Notes: generated from the letters alone by a model not told the origin. DNA of 64,000 bases from Pedobacter cryoconitis (GCF_001590605.1 NZ_CP014504.1:2480001-2544000); one strand, 5' to 3'. Shown: positions 20,401-29,146, numbered from the stretch's first letter. Numbers and translations: made by a program.

Positions 20401-20691
20401 TTCTACAGGTTCCATCTTTATCAATAGAGGTTCACCATGATAGACACGCATTCTTTTTTTTCTATAACCTAAATGAGAACATTCGAGCGTATCCTTTTCA
20501 GAATTTAACTGAAGCAAAAACAAACCATTCTCATCTGTATAAACAGTAAGATTTGTACTACTAATTTTGACCGTCACCCCACTTAAAGTTTCACCAGTCA
20601 CAGCAGATATCACTTTACCGTTAACATGTTGCTGGCCATTCACACTAAGTGTAAAAAAAGTCAGCACTATTATTATGACTAAGTTTCTCAT
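17497..20691 (-). CDS. SusC/RagA family TonB-dependent outer-membrane transporter
   Basis: 1064 residues: signal peptide (1-19), a carboxypeptidase-regulatory-like beta-sandwich (about 22-95, VNGKVISAVTGETLSGVTV), the TonB plug (about 110-235, with NPNDIENITVLKDAAATSIW and a GNGVIVITTKRG end) and a C-terminal beta-barrel ending in a Leu-Asn. It lies 5 bases after the TlpA gene and 7 bases before its SusD partner, so all three form one operon. Transport is energised by TonB. No anti-sigma factor or ECF sigma gene is nearby; the divergent XRE-type gene is the only visible regulator. Confidence 0.95.
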   Translation of the reverse strand: MRNLVIIIVLTFFTLSVNGQQHVNGKVISAVTGETLSGVTVKISSTNLTVYTDENGLFLLQLNSEKDTLECSHLGYRKKRMRVYHGEPLLIKMEPVEQVLEEVSIVSSGYQKLSKERATGSFSFIGEKTFNQQVGTTVLSRLEAVANGVFADRSSIGGSSNLVVRGPSTIRGPKGALIVLDNFPYEGDLDNLNPNDIENITVLKDAAATSIWGARAGNGVIVITTKRGKFNQPLAIDFNVNSTIITKPDFGYLRQMSSPDFIAVEELLYTKGRYKNDINSISKRGLTPIVELLIRKDKGEISNNVYNSIKADLEKIDIRDQYARYIYKQGLNQQYALSLNGGTANQGWNLSTGYDQNSSVLDEKYNRFNMRFQNTIRPVKKLEITNAIFYTQSKSSSGRPAYGRIRSGSDLYPYARFADDQGNPLSIMKNNRIGYIDTAGRGRLLDWKYYPLDDYKHLINTISVNDLLISTGLNYRLINGLSLDIKYQFERQQTNGRNLSDKDSYFARNLVNTYTQLPNANEVIYKVPKGGILDLANSILQSHNLRGQLNYNNNWGKNEVNIIAGGERRDSKTLSDQSRVYGYDDLLMNYGNVDYLTSFPDFKTGARSYISDNRSLDEIVNRFVSVYANGSYTYDGKYTASMSARSDASNLFGLKTNDKWNPLWSAGVSWEISKEDFYHLPLLPYLRLRSTYGVSGNVDPYMTAVTTIAYFGNSEYTPSPTAQFRNFYNPDLTWERSAMLNMALDFRFKGNRLSGSIEYFNKKGTNLFGNELIDYTGGIGSMILKNAASTKGNGMDLELNSFNLAAGSFSWTSNLNASFYKDQVVNYYLPDMQASNYVSLTPSISGIAGKPVLAIYSYKWAGLDPLNGNPRGYVNGAISDDYNLLTGSSIKLKDLNYHGSAIPVFYGSLGNTFTYKGISLAVRFTYKLGYYFRKSSINYGDLINNFVGHADYGARWQKSGDELSTNVPSLAYPNNTLRDVFYTGSEVLVDRADHIRLQFVNLSYDLRQDKMKFLPFKSMSIYINAANLGLIWTANKDHLDPDYQLPNVFKPSKTFSLGVRANLN

Positions 20692-20696
20692 TTTCT

Positions 20697-21992
20697 TTAT
20701 TTCTTATCCCGTAATACGAACATATCAAGCTCTCTGACCGCTTCAACCAGCTCGAGGTTATAAATTTTAAGCTCCTCTCTTAAAGTTGGAAGACTGGTCT
20801 TTTCAGACAAAGAAATATCAACATTAAAAGTATACCCGGTTTCATCCAATAAAGGGACTTTGATGAAGGGCAGCCCCATCAGACTTACAAAAAAATATTT
20901 AAAAGGATAATTAATTATTTTAGAGTCTGTATTTAGAAAAAGAGTATTCTGAGAGGCACCACCTTTGGTTTTCATCTTATCAACACGCCCCCGACGTCTC
21001 AATAGCAGACACTTAACTTTAGTTTTTTCTATACTTCCTATGTAATCAGTATATCGGTTCAGATCTTCCAGTACGTATTCGTACAGTGGGGATTTTTTAA
21101 GTTCAGGTACATTGCACCCATAGGTATAGCGTTCAACCTTATTATGATCAGCATAGCCACTATCCATAAACAAAGCAGTATCCTTTAGGAGAATAATATT
21201 CCTGCTCTCAGAATATCTCTGACCCATTTGGTCGAATTTAGTATACATGATATAACTATACATATCATATAATGATATATTAGTCATTGCTAATCCCTTT
21301 TGAACACCAGCCTCATTCTTTAAAAGAGAGACTCCTGAACCCAGGCCATCATACGGACCTTTTAAAAAAATTGAATAATGTTTTAACTCATTATTTTTCA
21401 AAAGTTCATTAGTCAAAAAAAGCGGTTTAGAATCATCTAAATCAATTTTTGTGCGCATGTTTCCAATACTATCATTGCTTAAAAACCGGTCAATATTTGC
21501 TACAGTGAGCTGATCACCATTAGTTGTGGCAAGCACATTACCAGACTGATCCAACCACACATAGTGAGGAATATAGAGGTGAGGAAACAACTCATGCAAT
21601 ATCTTGTCATCAGTAACTACAGGAATCACTGAAGGCTTATCCTTATGGAATTTCTCCAGAAAAGGTAATACCAGGGCCTTCGGCTGATAAGCTACTTTAA
21701 TAAACTGGACCTCTTCTCCATATTTCTTTTGCAGTTCTTCTATTTTTGGAAAATTAGCCAGACAGGATGTACACCAGGTCGCCCAGAAATCAAGAATAAT
21801 CAGTTTAGCCTTAAAATCAGAAAGATTAGTTTGAGTAGTCTTATAATTATAAATATTAGTCAACGTTACATCAGGGATTCTATCCCCTATTTTAACAGGT
21901 TTATAAGTTGGTTTCGTTACCTGAACCTGAGCCTTTACACTTAAAAAAAGGCAAAGCGTGGCCATAGCGATTATTGAGATCGTTTTTTTCAT
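20697..21992 (-). CDS. TlpA-like thioredoxin-fold exported protein with long C-terminal extension
   Basis: 431 residues. Signal peptide 1-21. A TlpA/AhpC-TSA thioredoxin domain fills about 33-175 with the redox centre FWATWCTSC (C74 and C77). The 250-residue C-terminal region is not a known redox domain to me; it resembles the TonB-plug-like or carrier regions found in thioredoxins encoded beside SusC/SusD. It is the first gene of the TlpA-SusC-SusD operon. Likely a periplasmic thiol-disulfide reductase acting on the imported substrate or on partner proteins. Confidence 0.85.
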   Translation of the reverse strand: MKKTISIIAMATLCLFLSVKAQVQVTKPTYKPVKIGDRIPDVTLTNIYNYKTTQTNLSDFKAKLIILDFWATWCTSCLANFPKIEELQKKYGEEVQFIKVAYQPKALVLPFLEKFHKDKPSVIPVVTDDKILHELFPHLYIPHYVWLDQSGNVLATTNGDQLTVANIDRFLSNDSIGNMRTKIDLDDSKPLFLTNELLKNNELKHYSIFLKGPYDGLGSGVSLLKNEAGVQKGLAMTNISLYDMYSYIMYTKFDQMGQRYSESRNIILLKDTALFMDSGYADHNKVERYTYGCNVPELKKSPLYEYVLEDLNRYTDYIGSIEKTKVKCLLLRRRGRVDKMKTKGGASQNTLFLNTDSKIINYPFKYFFVSLMGLPFIKVPLLDETGYTFNVDISLSEKTSLPTLREELKIYNLELVEAVRELDMFVLRDKK

Positions 21993-22318
21993 GTTTATTC
22001 GTTAGTGATGATTAAAAATTAATGAGCAATACCAATTCTTATCAGAATGGATTGATCGGCACTCAAAAAGGATTTAGGTTACGGTTTTAGGTTTCTGTGC
22101 ATATAGAATGCATCACGACAATTGTCGGAAGGAAGGATAAATAATCTTAAAGTATAGGAATAAGCCGCTGTTTAATAAACATATGATAAATAAAACCATC
22201 ATACAATATTTCTCTGATTGAGATATCTATTAAACCATAGTGTAAATATATAATTCTGAATTCAGAATAACAACTATTTCATTAATAATGAAGACAGATT
22301 TATATCTCTTTTTGATTT
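21993..22318. promoter_or_regulatory. Divergent promoter region between the TlpA operon and the XRE-type gene, with 16-bp palindrome at 22253-22268
   Basis: No gene in 326 bases. A perfect palindrome ATTCTGAATTCAGAAT at 22253-22268 lies 50 bases before the XRE-type gene and is a candidate operator for it. Promoter elements themselves were not resolved. Confidence 0.45.
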
Positions 22319-22867
22319 ATGACCAAAGAGAATGAACATCTGAGTGCTGAACTGGTAGGAAAACAACTTGCATCTTTACTTGATCAGAGTGGCATTAGTG
22401 TAACTGGATTAGCCAGTGCTACAGAAATCTCGGTGAATCATCTGCGAACTATAAAGAATGGGAAGGCCTCTATTTCAAGCAAAACAGCCGGAAAAATAGC
22501 GAAATTCTTTGGAGTAGAAATTGATGTGATTTTCTCAGCTAAACTCTTTAAGCTAAAAAAATGGGAGATGATAGAAACTATCAAAAATTTCTATGATGAA
22601 AATGTCAATAATCCTCAGTTTTTCATCGCCAGACAAGGAGAAGAAAGCATCGCGTATTTTATAAAAAAGGAATTAATTCCAACAATGTTCTTTGCTGAAC
22701 ACAGAGAAGTTAATTATGTCAGAAAATATATTAAAAAAGAGTACAAGCGGGATTTCAGCAGCAAAGAAATATCAAGGCAGCTCAATAGGTTAACAGAGTC
22801 GGGCGTTTTATCTAAAAAAGATAAAACAGGAAATAAAAGTATATACTTATATAAGATTAAATCGTAA
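22319..22867 (+). CDS. XRE-type helix-turn-helix regulator with C-terminal winged-helix-like region
   Basis: 182 residues. The N-terminal 70 residues form a Cro/C1-type HTH (LASLLDQSGISVTGLASATE, then VNHLRTIKNGKASIS and FFGVEIDVIF). Residues 105-180 look like a second DNA-binding or wing domain (SSKEISRQLNRLTESGVLSK). It is divergent from the TlpA-SusC-SusD operon, which it probably controls, and has a 16-bp palindrome in front of it. Confidence 0.75.
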   Translation: MTKENEHLSAELVGKQLASLLDQSGISVTGLASATEISVNHLRTIKNGKASISSKTAGKIAKFFGVEIDVIFSAKLFKLKKWEMIETIKNFYDENVNNPQFFIARQGEESIAYFIKKELIPTMFFAEHREVNYVRKYIKKEYKRDFSSKEISRQLNRLTESGVLSKKDKTGNKSIYLYKIKS

Positions 22868-22909
22868 AAAGAGCTGTTAATAAGATTTTCAAATTTATTC
22901 AACCAGTCA

Positions 22910-22943
22910 TCTTCAAACTCTCAATTAAGTGTGAGTTTGAAGA
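22910..22943. terminator. Hairpin downstream of the XRE-type gene
   Basis: 11-bp perfect arms (22910-22920 and 22933-22943) with a 12-base loop, about 45 bases after the stop. The bases from here to 23232 hold only a weak minus-strand ORF that I do not accept. Confidence 0.5.
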
Positions 22944-23232
22944 CCAGTGATAAAATGGTTTCCAACTACGAAATTAATTGCCAATTCTCCAACTAAATCA
23001 TATTTTATCAAACAAGTAGAATGACTTTATAAAAAATTTCAAAGGTACCTTAACGCTATCCTGAATTGCACTGTTAAGTACCAGCTCTTTCTCTTTCAAG
23101 TCCCTTAAAATTTCGGAAACAAATACAGTTATCAGTATTTCAAATTTTAGCCTTCCTGTATTAAAATCTTTATCCAATTCATTTAAACACAAAAAACAAT
23201 CATATTTTTGGCAATCATAAAAATAAGATGAC

Positions 23233-24105
23233 ATGGGAGCTGATGCTAAAAATATAATTGTTCAATGCGACAGAGACAACGTAACCATCAACGGAATTTC
23301 AATTGTATTTCCAATAAATATGGAAACACTTGTCAAAATATTAGGTGAGCCATCCTTTCAAATATATGACAATGGATGGAATGTTCGCTGGGACCAATAT
23401 GGTGTTTATGTTGAATATTTTTCATCAGATAATATATTAGATTTAAGGTTCTTGATTAGAAAAGAGCCTGACTTAAAACATTTACCACAAAATATTTTTA
23501 CAGGAAATTTATACGTTAACGGTCAAAACATAACTGAGCTTGACAATAATGTTTTTGTGCTAGAACGCTTACAGCTCATAAAAATGAGATATGGAAAAGA
23601 AGAAGATGTCTACGCTTATGTGCTTATGAAAAACTATAGTTTCAAAGAAGAAACTTCCGGATACAGCACATCAGTACCGGTAAAAAATGCTATTGATTTT
23701 AAAGATTTCAACTTTAAGCTGTTAGTCATTGAAGAATTGATGTTTAACAAAGAATTACTGAAACCTAAATTTGATGTTTATGAATTTGCCACACTTTACG
23801 ATAAACGGAAAATAGACATTGAAGAAGAAGGTTACAACATCATTCCAGAAGTTATCTCCTATTTTGAAAGCCTTAAAATAGACATTGAATTTGCCGGAAC
23901 AATAACTGAATTGTATCAGGATGGAGGAAATTCAATTTACGGACAACTTTATCCATTTTGGGATGGTGAGGACAATACCTTTGAAATTGAATCTTTTGAA
24001 GATATCAATTATTTCGCTAATTTAAAAAAAATGACGTTGTTCAATTCAGACCCTAAAGTATATGATGAGTTGAAGTCAAAGGGAATACATGCAGAAAGGC
24101 TATAA
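23233..24105 (+). CDS. DUF7738/DUF6892-like protein, function unknown
   Basis: 290 residues, no signal peptide or membrane segment, acidic and AT-rich. The N-terminal part (8-110) begins IIVQCDRDNVTINGISIVFP and resembles DUF7738; the C-terminal part (155-285) begins FKLLVIEELMFNKELLKPKF and resembles DUF6892. Proteins with these domains occur in Bacteroidota and Proteobacteria, sometimes in polymorphic-toxin immunity contexts, but no toxin is next to it here. Function cannot be assigned. Confidence 0.75.
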   Translation: MGADAKNIIVQCDRDNVTINGISIVFPINMETLVKILGEPSFQIYDNGWNVRWDQYGVYVEYFSSDNILDLRFLIRKEPDLKHLPQNIFTGNLYVNGQNITELDNNVFVLERLQLIKMRYGKEEDVYAYVLMKNYSFKEETSGYSTSVPVKNAIDFKDFNFKLLVIEELMFNKELLKPKFDVYEFATLYDKRKIDIEEEGYNIIPEVISYFESLKIDIEFAGTITELYQDGGNSIYGQLYPFWDGEDNTFEIESFEDINYFANLKKMTLFNSDPKVYDELKSKGIHAERL

Positions 24106-24141
24106 ACATACAGATTACCCTATCTGGCAACCTGTATGTTT
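24104..24141 (+). terminator. Terminator hairpin after the DUF7738/DUF6892 gene
   Basis: Arms 24104-24113 and 24132-24141 (10 bp, perfect) overlap the stop codon; T-rich bases follow. Confidence 0.6.
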
Positions 24142-24308
24142 TAACTTTATTTTACCGCAGGCAAATCAACTTGCTCAATAACAGGATCGGTGGCTTAGAA
24201 ATTCAGGAGCTTTAGCCATGAGAGTGGCAAGTTGATTAGATAGAAATTATTGTTATGCAGGATAGTACAGGACGTAGTTTCAGTAAGTTTAGCAGATATT
24301 TACTACTT

Positions 24309-24986
24309 ATGAAACACAAGATTTGTATTAACTTCATCATTATATTCACAGCAATTTTCTGTAACTCATTGTGTATAGGACAGACTAGAAAAATATAAAG
24401 GCAATTCCGAGCCAAAAATAATTAACATCGTAAATTTTATTCGTGATATTGAACCGCGTGAGGCCAATGTAACAAAGGACGTACTCTATCAAACAGTGGT
24501 GAAGCAAATAGAATTGATGAAAAAAAATCATCTTGGTGGCACCTTTTTATTGCAATACGATGCTTTGATTGATCCCCGGTATCAGGCATTATTGAAAGCT
24601 TTACCTAAAAATAAATTTGAGATTGGTGCCTGGTGGGAACTTCCGCAACAGTTGATAGAAAAGGCTGGTATAATCCAGGTCTTCAAACTGCTGAAGTACT
24701 CTGGCCATCTGATTCAGGAACTTTCCAGATTGAACTTAAAGAGAAAACGCTAAAAATAACCTGTAATAATAATTTAAATAGTGACTGGTTTTTGGATTTA
24801 AATATTGCTCAGTCTGCTCAAACCCCTATAAAAAGTATAACTAGTGAAAGCGTCATTTATGAATTTGACGGGCACACCTACAAGTTAAGTGCATCAAAAG
24901 GCGTTTTCGAGAAACCTCGCAAGGGGGCTGCCTATCGTTTAAGGCCTAAGGGCCAGACTATCTTATTGTCAATGAACGAGCAATAA
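24309..24986 (+). pseudogene. Decayed exported protein with frameshift and large internal deletion
   Basis: An ATG at 24309 opens a signal peptide (KHKICINFIIIFTAIF) that hits a stop near 24399. The reading then continues in another frame (LEKYKGNSEPKIINIVNFIR to EIGAWWELPQQLIEKAG), and at about 24665 it jumps frame again into WYNPGLQTAEVLWPSDSGTF and a beta-rich tail ending at 24986. The first half resembles the start and the second the end of a large exported Bacteroidota protein that I recall as a several-hundred-residue deacetylase-like hypothetical. Its middle, including the expected WRG and WHADVGFSTGY region, is gone. So at least one frameshift and one deletion of hundreds of codons are present. 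Confidence 0.75.
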
Positions 24987-25052
24987 TTATCTGGTAATCA
25001 ATAGGCATATCCTCTATTTTAAAAGTGAAACAATTGATGGTATAAAACGCCA

Positions 25053-25265
25053 TCATATTTGTCCTCCCAGATGCGCTTTGCGTCCATCCTCAGTCTCAAA
25101 TGTATCAAAGATTCCAAAAGTAGACGGACCAAGCTTTAACGCATACCAATTGATAGTTTGCTCTTCCCCCTGTGCCAAAGGCAATGCACCTTTAATAAAG
25201 TCTGCAACTTCGTTTTCCTTCCTTGGTTTTACCTCAAGGCGTATCAGCAATGCCAATTTTTCCAT
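25053..25265 (-). CDS. Antibiotic biosynthesis monooxygenase (ABM)-domain protein, C-terminally truncated
   Basis: 70 residues. It starts like small quinol monooxygenases (ALLIRLEVKPRKENEVADFI, then WYALKLGPSTFGIFDTFETE and GRKAHLGG), which are dimeric ferredoxin-like proteins of about 95-100 residues. Here a TGA follows HLGGQI, where the family continues with a final helix of about 25 residues (typically AAALM...). That helix was not found in any frame downstream, so the gene was cut by a deletion or rearrangement. It faces the pseudogene at 24309, also damaged, and may be non-functional. Confidence 0.6.
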   Translation of the reverse strand: MEKLALLIRLEVKPRKENEVADFIKGALPLAQGEEQTINWYALKLGPSTFGIFDTFETEDGRKAHLGGQI

Positions 25266-25498
25266 ATGTATTTGTTTATTGTAAGGGTAATAATCAATGA
25301 GATAATATCTGCTACAGACCTGGTCGTTATTTAATTAAATGTACGAATATTTGTATAGGATGTAAGGGAAACTTACAGTGGCCAGCAAGTAAACAATGCT
25401 GCTCCCAGCTTCAAATCAACCACTGTAACAATTTTGTTGCTTAATTGATTTATCTGTTCAATGCATTAGATTTAGTTAAACAACTAATCTATTAACCA

Positions 25499-26382
25499 AT
25501 GACATCAAGAAGATCATTCCTGAAAAGCAGTGCTGTGCTATCAGCAGGTTTGTTAATGGCTCCCAAATTATTTGCAGCCCCTAAAAAAAGATATATAGGC
25601 GTACAACTTTACACTGTACGTGATGCTATGGCTAAAGACCCGGTTGGCACTCTTGCTAAGGTAGCTAAAGTAGGTTTCAATTCGGTTGAAGGGGCTACCT
25701 ATACAGGCAGCCAGAAATTCTACGGAATGGCTCCCGCCGAGTTTAAAAAAGTATTAAATGATAATGGCCTGATTATGCCGAGTGCCCACTTTATGCTCGG
25801 AGAAGGAATGCCAGATACCAAAGGAACTATTATCAACGATTGGCAAAAAGCAGTTGACGATGCAAGTGAGGCAGGTATTAAATATATGGTTTGTGCCTAT
25901 TTACTTGACAGTGAACGCGGAACACTTGACCATTATAAACAAACTGCAGAGAAGCTAAACAAAGCCGGCGAAATTACCAGGAAAGCAGGTATACAACTTT
26001 GCTACCATAACCACGATTTTGAATTCAAATCGGAAGATGGTCATTATCCATATGATATATTACTTAACAGTACTGATGCCGGCCTTGTGAAAATGGAAAT
26101 GGATATTTATTGGATGTATAAAGCCAAACAAGACCCTATCGCGATGTTTAAGAAGCATCCCGGACGTTTCCCGCTATGGCATGTAAAAGATATGGATAAC
26201 ACCCCAAAACAAATGTTTACAGAGGTTGGTAATGGCGTTATCCCGTTCAAGAAAGTTTTTGCACATGCTGAAACAGCTGGTTTAAAGTATTTCTTTAATG
26301 AGCAGGATATTTGTCCGGGAGATCCGTTTGTGAGTATCACTAAAAGTTACATTATATCAAAGCAAATAATTTGCACGTATAA
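25499..26382 (+). pseudogene. Sugar phosphate isomerase/epimerase (TIM barrel, Tat signal), frameshifted at the very C-terminus
   Basis: Twin-arginine-like signal (TSRRSFLKSSAVLSAG), then an AP-endonuclease-2/xylose isomerase-like TIM barrel (YIGVQLYTVRDAM, LCYHNHDFEF, VKMEMDIYWMY, PLWHVKDMD, EQDICPGDPFVSITKSY). Near 26350 the frame breaks: adding one base gives the normal tail (Y-x-YIKANNLHV) and a stop at 26380-26382. Without it the reading runs on to 26590, through the gene's own terminator and antisense to the next gene. Only the last few residues are affected, so the enzyme may still fold; a sequencing error is also possible. Likely a periplasmic sugar-modifying enzyme. Confidence 0.8.
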
Positions 26383-26403
26383 ATCCTCAAGTAATTTGAA
26401 ATG

Positions 26404-26437
26404 TATAGCCAGCTCTATCAAAAAAGAGCTGGCTATA
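26404..26437. terminator. Bidirectional terminator between TIM-barrel gene and DUF2383 gene
   Basis: Perfect 13-bp arms (26404-26416 and 26425-26437) with an A-rich 8-base loop and T-rich flank. Its position just after the repaired stop at 26382 supports the frameshift reading of the preceding gene. Confidence 0.8.
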
Positions 26438-26500
26438 TTCCTCCTGAAAATCTGTTGCCAGTTTTTCAGGTTCAGACAGCTTTTTATATTAAAGAATAAG

Positions 26501-26953
26501 TTATTTATACTTTTGCCCGAGTACTTCAATTTCTTTCAAAGCATCAGCAATTCCGTTTCTTTGTTCTGTCAGCATATTCAAATGGTCTGAATGAAGCTTA
26601 TGGTCATGGATTGCCTGATCATATTTTGCAAGGGCAGCATTTTCTCCGGTAACCACAGCACCAAGCAGTGCAGTTTCACTTTTGCCAGTCAATGTCTCTT
26701 TAATGTCAATCCAGGTTCGGTGTATGGCACCAAGTATCCCCCCATCATCATTATCAGATTCCCCGCCATGCTTAGCAATATGAGCTTTCAGAGCAACTTC
26801 ATAGACTTTACGTTCTGCTGCATATTTTAAAAATACAGCCTTCAATTCAAGGTTGTCTGTAGCTTCAGATGCAGAAAGATACCCTTCTTTTCCATCATTA
26901 ATTATGTGGATTAAACCTTTAAGGTCTGAAATAATCTCTTTATTATTTTCCAT
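26501..26953 (-). CDS. PA2169 family four-helix-bundle protein (DUF2383)
   Basis: 150 residues when started at the ATG at 26953; a longer reading from 26995 adds 14 residues of unrelated character and I reject it. The protein is all helical (LKGLIHIINDGKEGYLSASE, FLKYAAERKVYEVALKAHI, WIDIKETLTGKSETALLGAV), the ferritin-like DUF2383 fold. Members are often stress-induced. The gene is divergent from the Crp regulator of the sulfur operon. Confidence 0.85.
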   Translation of the reverse strand: MENNKEIISDLKGLIHIINDGKEGYLSASEATDNLELKAVFLKYAAERKVYEVALKAHIAKHGGESDNDDGGILGAIHRTWIDIKETLTGKSETALLGAVVTGENAALAKYDQAIHDHKLHSDHLNMLTEQRNGIADALKEIEVLGQKYK

Positions 26954-27095
26954 AGTTATTTTTTTATAAATACTATAACCTAAAAATGCCTGCATAAGTT
27001 TTAACTTTAATAGTTATGACTTTAAACCCGTATTATTCTCCATTCATTGATGGTAAATGATCTACTGCATTTTCATCAAATTATTAAAATGAGCA

Positions 27096-27737
27096 GTGGG
27101 GTATCTTCCATCATTGTATCTTAGTGAAATGAAATTATTCAGTCCATTACTGGAAGAAGAACTGCAAGCGATCAGCCAACGCAGAACGCTAACTGCTGGC
27201 ACGGTCATGATGCCTTCAAATAGTTATGTTCGTTCCATTCCTATTGTTCTTAAGGGTAGTATGCGGGTAATACGTGAGGATAATGACGGCCGTGAAGTAT
27301 TGCTCTATTATATCAAACCTGGAGAAAGCTGTATCATGTCCTTCCTTGCTGGCATACACGAGGATACGAGTAAGGTTAAACTCGTTGTTGAAGAAGATTC
27401 AGAAGTTTTAATGATCCCCATATCCAAAGCCAGCGAATGGATAAAAGTATACCCGGAATGGGCAGATTTCATCTTTAAACTGTACCACATTCGTTTTGAA
27501 GAGCTACTGGATGTGATCAATGCAGTTTCATTTCAGAAATTAGATGACCGCATCGTTTCTCTGCTAAAAAGAAAGGCAAGCATTTATCAATCCAATGATC
27601 TTAGTATAACTCACCAGCAACTTGCCGAAGAATTAGGAACTACCCCCGAAGTTATTTCCAGGCTCCTGAAGCAGATGGAAAAACAAAAAATGGTCATCCT
27701 TTCCCGCAATAAGATTACACTAAATCCCACTACGTAA
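27096..27737 (+). CDS. Crp/Fnr family regulator of the sulfur operon
   Basis: 213 residues from a GTG at 27096; the ATG at 27129 is an alternative that removes 11 residues. Cyclic-nucleotide-like sensor fold (about 20-140, VLLYYIKPGESCIMSF) and C-terminal HTH (SITHQQLAEELGTTPEVISRL). The cysteine in ESCIMS is a typical feature of this subgroup, which commonly sits in front of sulfur and persulfide genes. It lies 49 bases before the TauE gene and probably activates the operon. Confidence 0.85.
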   Translation: MGYLPSLYLSEMKLFSPLLEEELQAISQRRTLTAGTVMMPSNSYVRSIPIVLKGSMRVIREDNDGREVLLYYIKPGESCIMSFLAGIHEDTSKVKLVVEEDSEVLMIPISKASEWIKVYPEWADFIFKLYHIRFEELLDVINAVSFQKLDDRIVSLLKRKASIYQSNDLSITHQQLAEELGTTPEVISRLLKQMEKQKMVILSRNKITLNPTT

Positions 27738-27786
27738 CATAGGTCACCAACTGCTTGCTTTTTAGCCAATACCTTTGTTTCTTAAT

Positions 27787-28584
27787 ATGAATATTTTGGA
27801 AATAGCAGGGTACATGGCTTCGGTTTTAATTGGTTTGTCTTTGGGGTTAATTGGTGGTGGTGGATCTATACTTACCGTACCTATTTTGGTTTATTTTTTT
27901 AAACTTGACACCATACTGGCAACTACCTATTCCTTATTTACTGTGGGTTTAACCAGTTCTGTGGGCGCAGTAATCCATTATCAAAAAGGTAATGTGAATT
28001 TTAAAATTGCATTAATATTTGGTATCCCTTCACTGGTAGCTGTATTTGTAATGCGTAAATGGGTAATGCCAGCCATTCCTCCTCATTTGTTAACTATCGG
28101 GCATTTTGAACTCACCAGAAGTATCTTGCTAATGCTGTTATTCGCTATTTTAATGTTGGCAGCGTCAATAGCCATGATCCGTAAAAAAAAGGCACATTCA
28201 GCAAAGGAACAGCAGATAAATTATACCAAACTGGTTCTTCAAAGTATTGCTATGGGTCTGGTTACAGGTTTAGTGGGTGTTGGTGGTGGGTTCCTTATCA
28301 TTCCTTCTTTGCTGATGTTTGCAGGACTAGAGATGAAAAAAGCGATAGCTACCTCACTAATGATAATGACTACCAGTTCATTATTAGGCGTCTTAGGCGA
28401 TGTATCCAGCCAGATAATGATCGATTATTCTTTTCTGTTCACGTTCTCGGCCTTTACTATAGCCGGTATTATTGCCGGAAGCTATCTCACTAAATATATA
28501 AATGACGCTAAACTAAAGCCAGCATTTGGTTGGTTCGTTTTGATCATGGGCTTATTTGTACTACTAAACACTTTAAATAGATAA
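27787..28584 (+). CDS. TauE/SafE family sulfite/sulfur-compound permease
   Basis: 266 residues from the ATG at 27787; an upstream TTG would add four residues and is unlikely. About eight membrane segments with the two family repeats, each starting with a glycine-rich turn (LSLGLIGGGGSILTVPIL and LVTGLVGVGGGFLIIPSL). TauE/SafE proteins move sulfite, sulfoacetate or related anions. The two following genes encode YeeE/YedE halves, and the last a persulfide dioxygenase. Confidence 0.9.
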   Translation: MNILEIAGYMASVLIGLSLGLIGGGGSILTVPILVYFFKLDTILATTYSLFTVGLTSSVGAVIHYQKGNVNFKIALIFGIPSLVAVFVMRKWVMPAIPPHLLTIGHFELTRSILLMLLFAILMLAASIAMIRKKKAHSAKEQQINYTKLVLQSIAMGLVTGLVGVGGGFLIIPSLLMFAGLEMKKAIATSLMIMTTSSLLGVLGDVSSQIMIDYSFLFTFSAFTIAGIIAGSYLTKYINDAKLKPAFGWFVLIMGLFVLLNTLNR

Positions 28585-28585
28585 T

Positions 28586-29146
28586 ATGGAAATCATCAAA
28601 CAACCATGGCCCTGGTATATAGCTGGCCCATTGATTGGACTGGTCATACCAGCTTTGCTGATATTAGGCAATAGAGCTTTCGGTATTTCCTCAGCGCTTC
28701 GTCATATCTGCGCCGCATGTTTGCCTGGCACTATCCCTTTTTTCAACTACGACTGGAAAAAAGAGAGCTGGAACTTGTTTTTTACCGCAGGTATAGTCAT
28801 TGGTGGATTTATCGCTAGTTATTGGTTAGCTACATCCGAAGCAGTCAGTATTAACCCACACACCATTACCTCACTAAAAAGGCAGGGAGTTAAGGATTTC
28901 AGCAGTTTATTGCCAGGAGATGTTTTCAGTTTCAGCCAGCTTTTCACTTTACGTGGCGCTGTGTTCATGGTATTAGGCGGGTTCCTGGTAGGTTTTGGCA
29001 GCCGTTATGCTGGTGGTTGTACATCGGGTCACGCTATTATGGGCATATCATCCCTGCAATGGCCATCGCTGGTAGCTACTTGTTGTTTTATGATCGGGGG
29101 CTTTACCATGACCTGGCTCATTTTACCTTACTTATTACAGTTATGA
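28586..29146 (+). CDS. YeeE/YedE family thiosulfate transporter, first half
   Basis: 186 residues, about five membrane segments, with the family signature FGSRYAGGCTSGHAIMGIS near residue 140; the cysteine in GGCTSG is the thiosulfate-handling residue type known from TsuA/YeeE. It ends in ATGA shared with the next gene, so translation is coupled. Together the two proteins make up the equivalent of a full-length YeeE. It starts 1 base after the TauE stop. Confidence 0.9.
   Translation: MEIIKQPWPWYIAGPLIGLVIPALLILGNRAFGISSALRHICAACLPGTIPFFNYDWKKESWNLFFTAGIVIGGFIASYWLATSEAVSINPHTITSLKRQGVKDFSSLLPGDVFSFSQLFTLRGAVFMVLGGFLVGFGSRYAGGCTSGHAIMGISSLQWPSLVATCCFMIGGFTMTWLILPYLLQL

Noticed and set aside
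22998..23234. 78-codon minus-strand ORF starting on top of the DUF7738/DUF6892 start
   Set aside because: Its ATG overlaps the opposite ATG by three bases, which leaves no room for a promoter on either side, and the sequence resembles no family.
26383..26590. C-terminal extension of the TIM-barrel protein
   Set aside because: It runs through a terminator and antisense to a real gene; it is a frameshift product.
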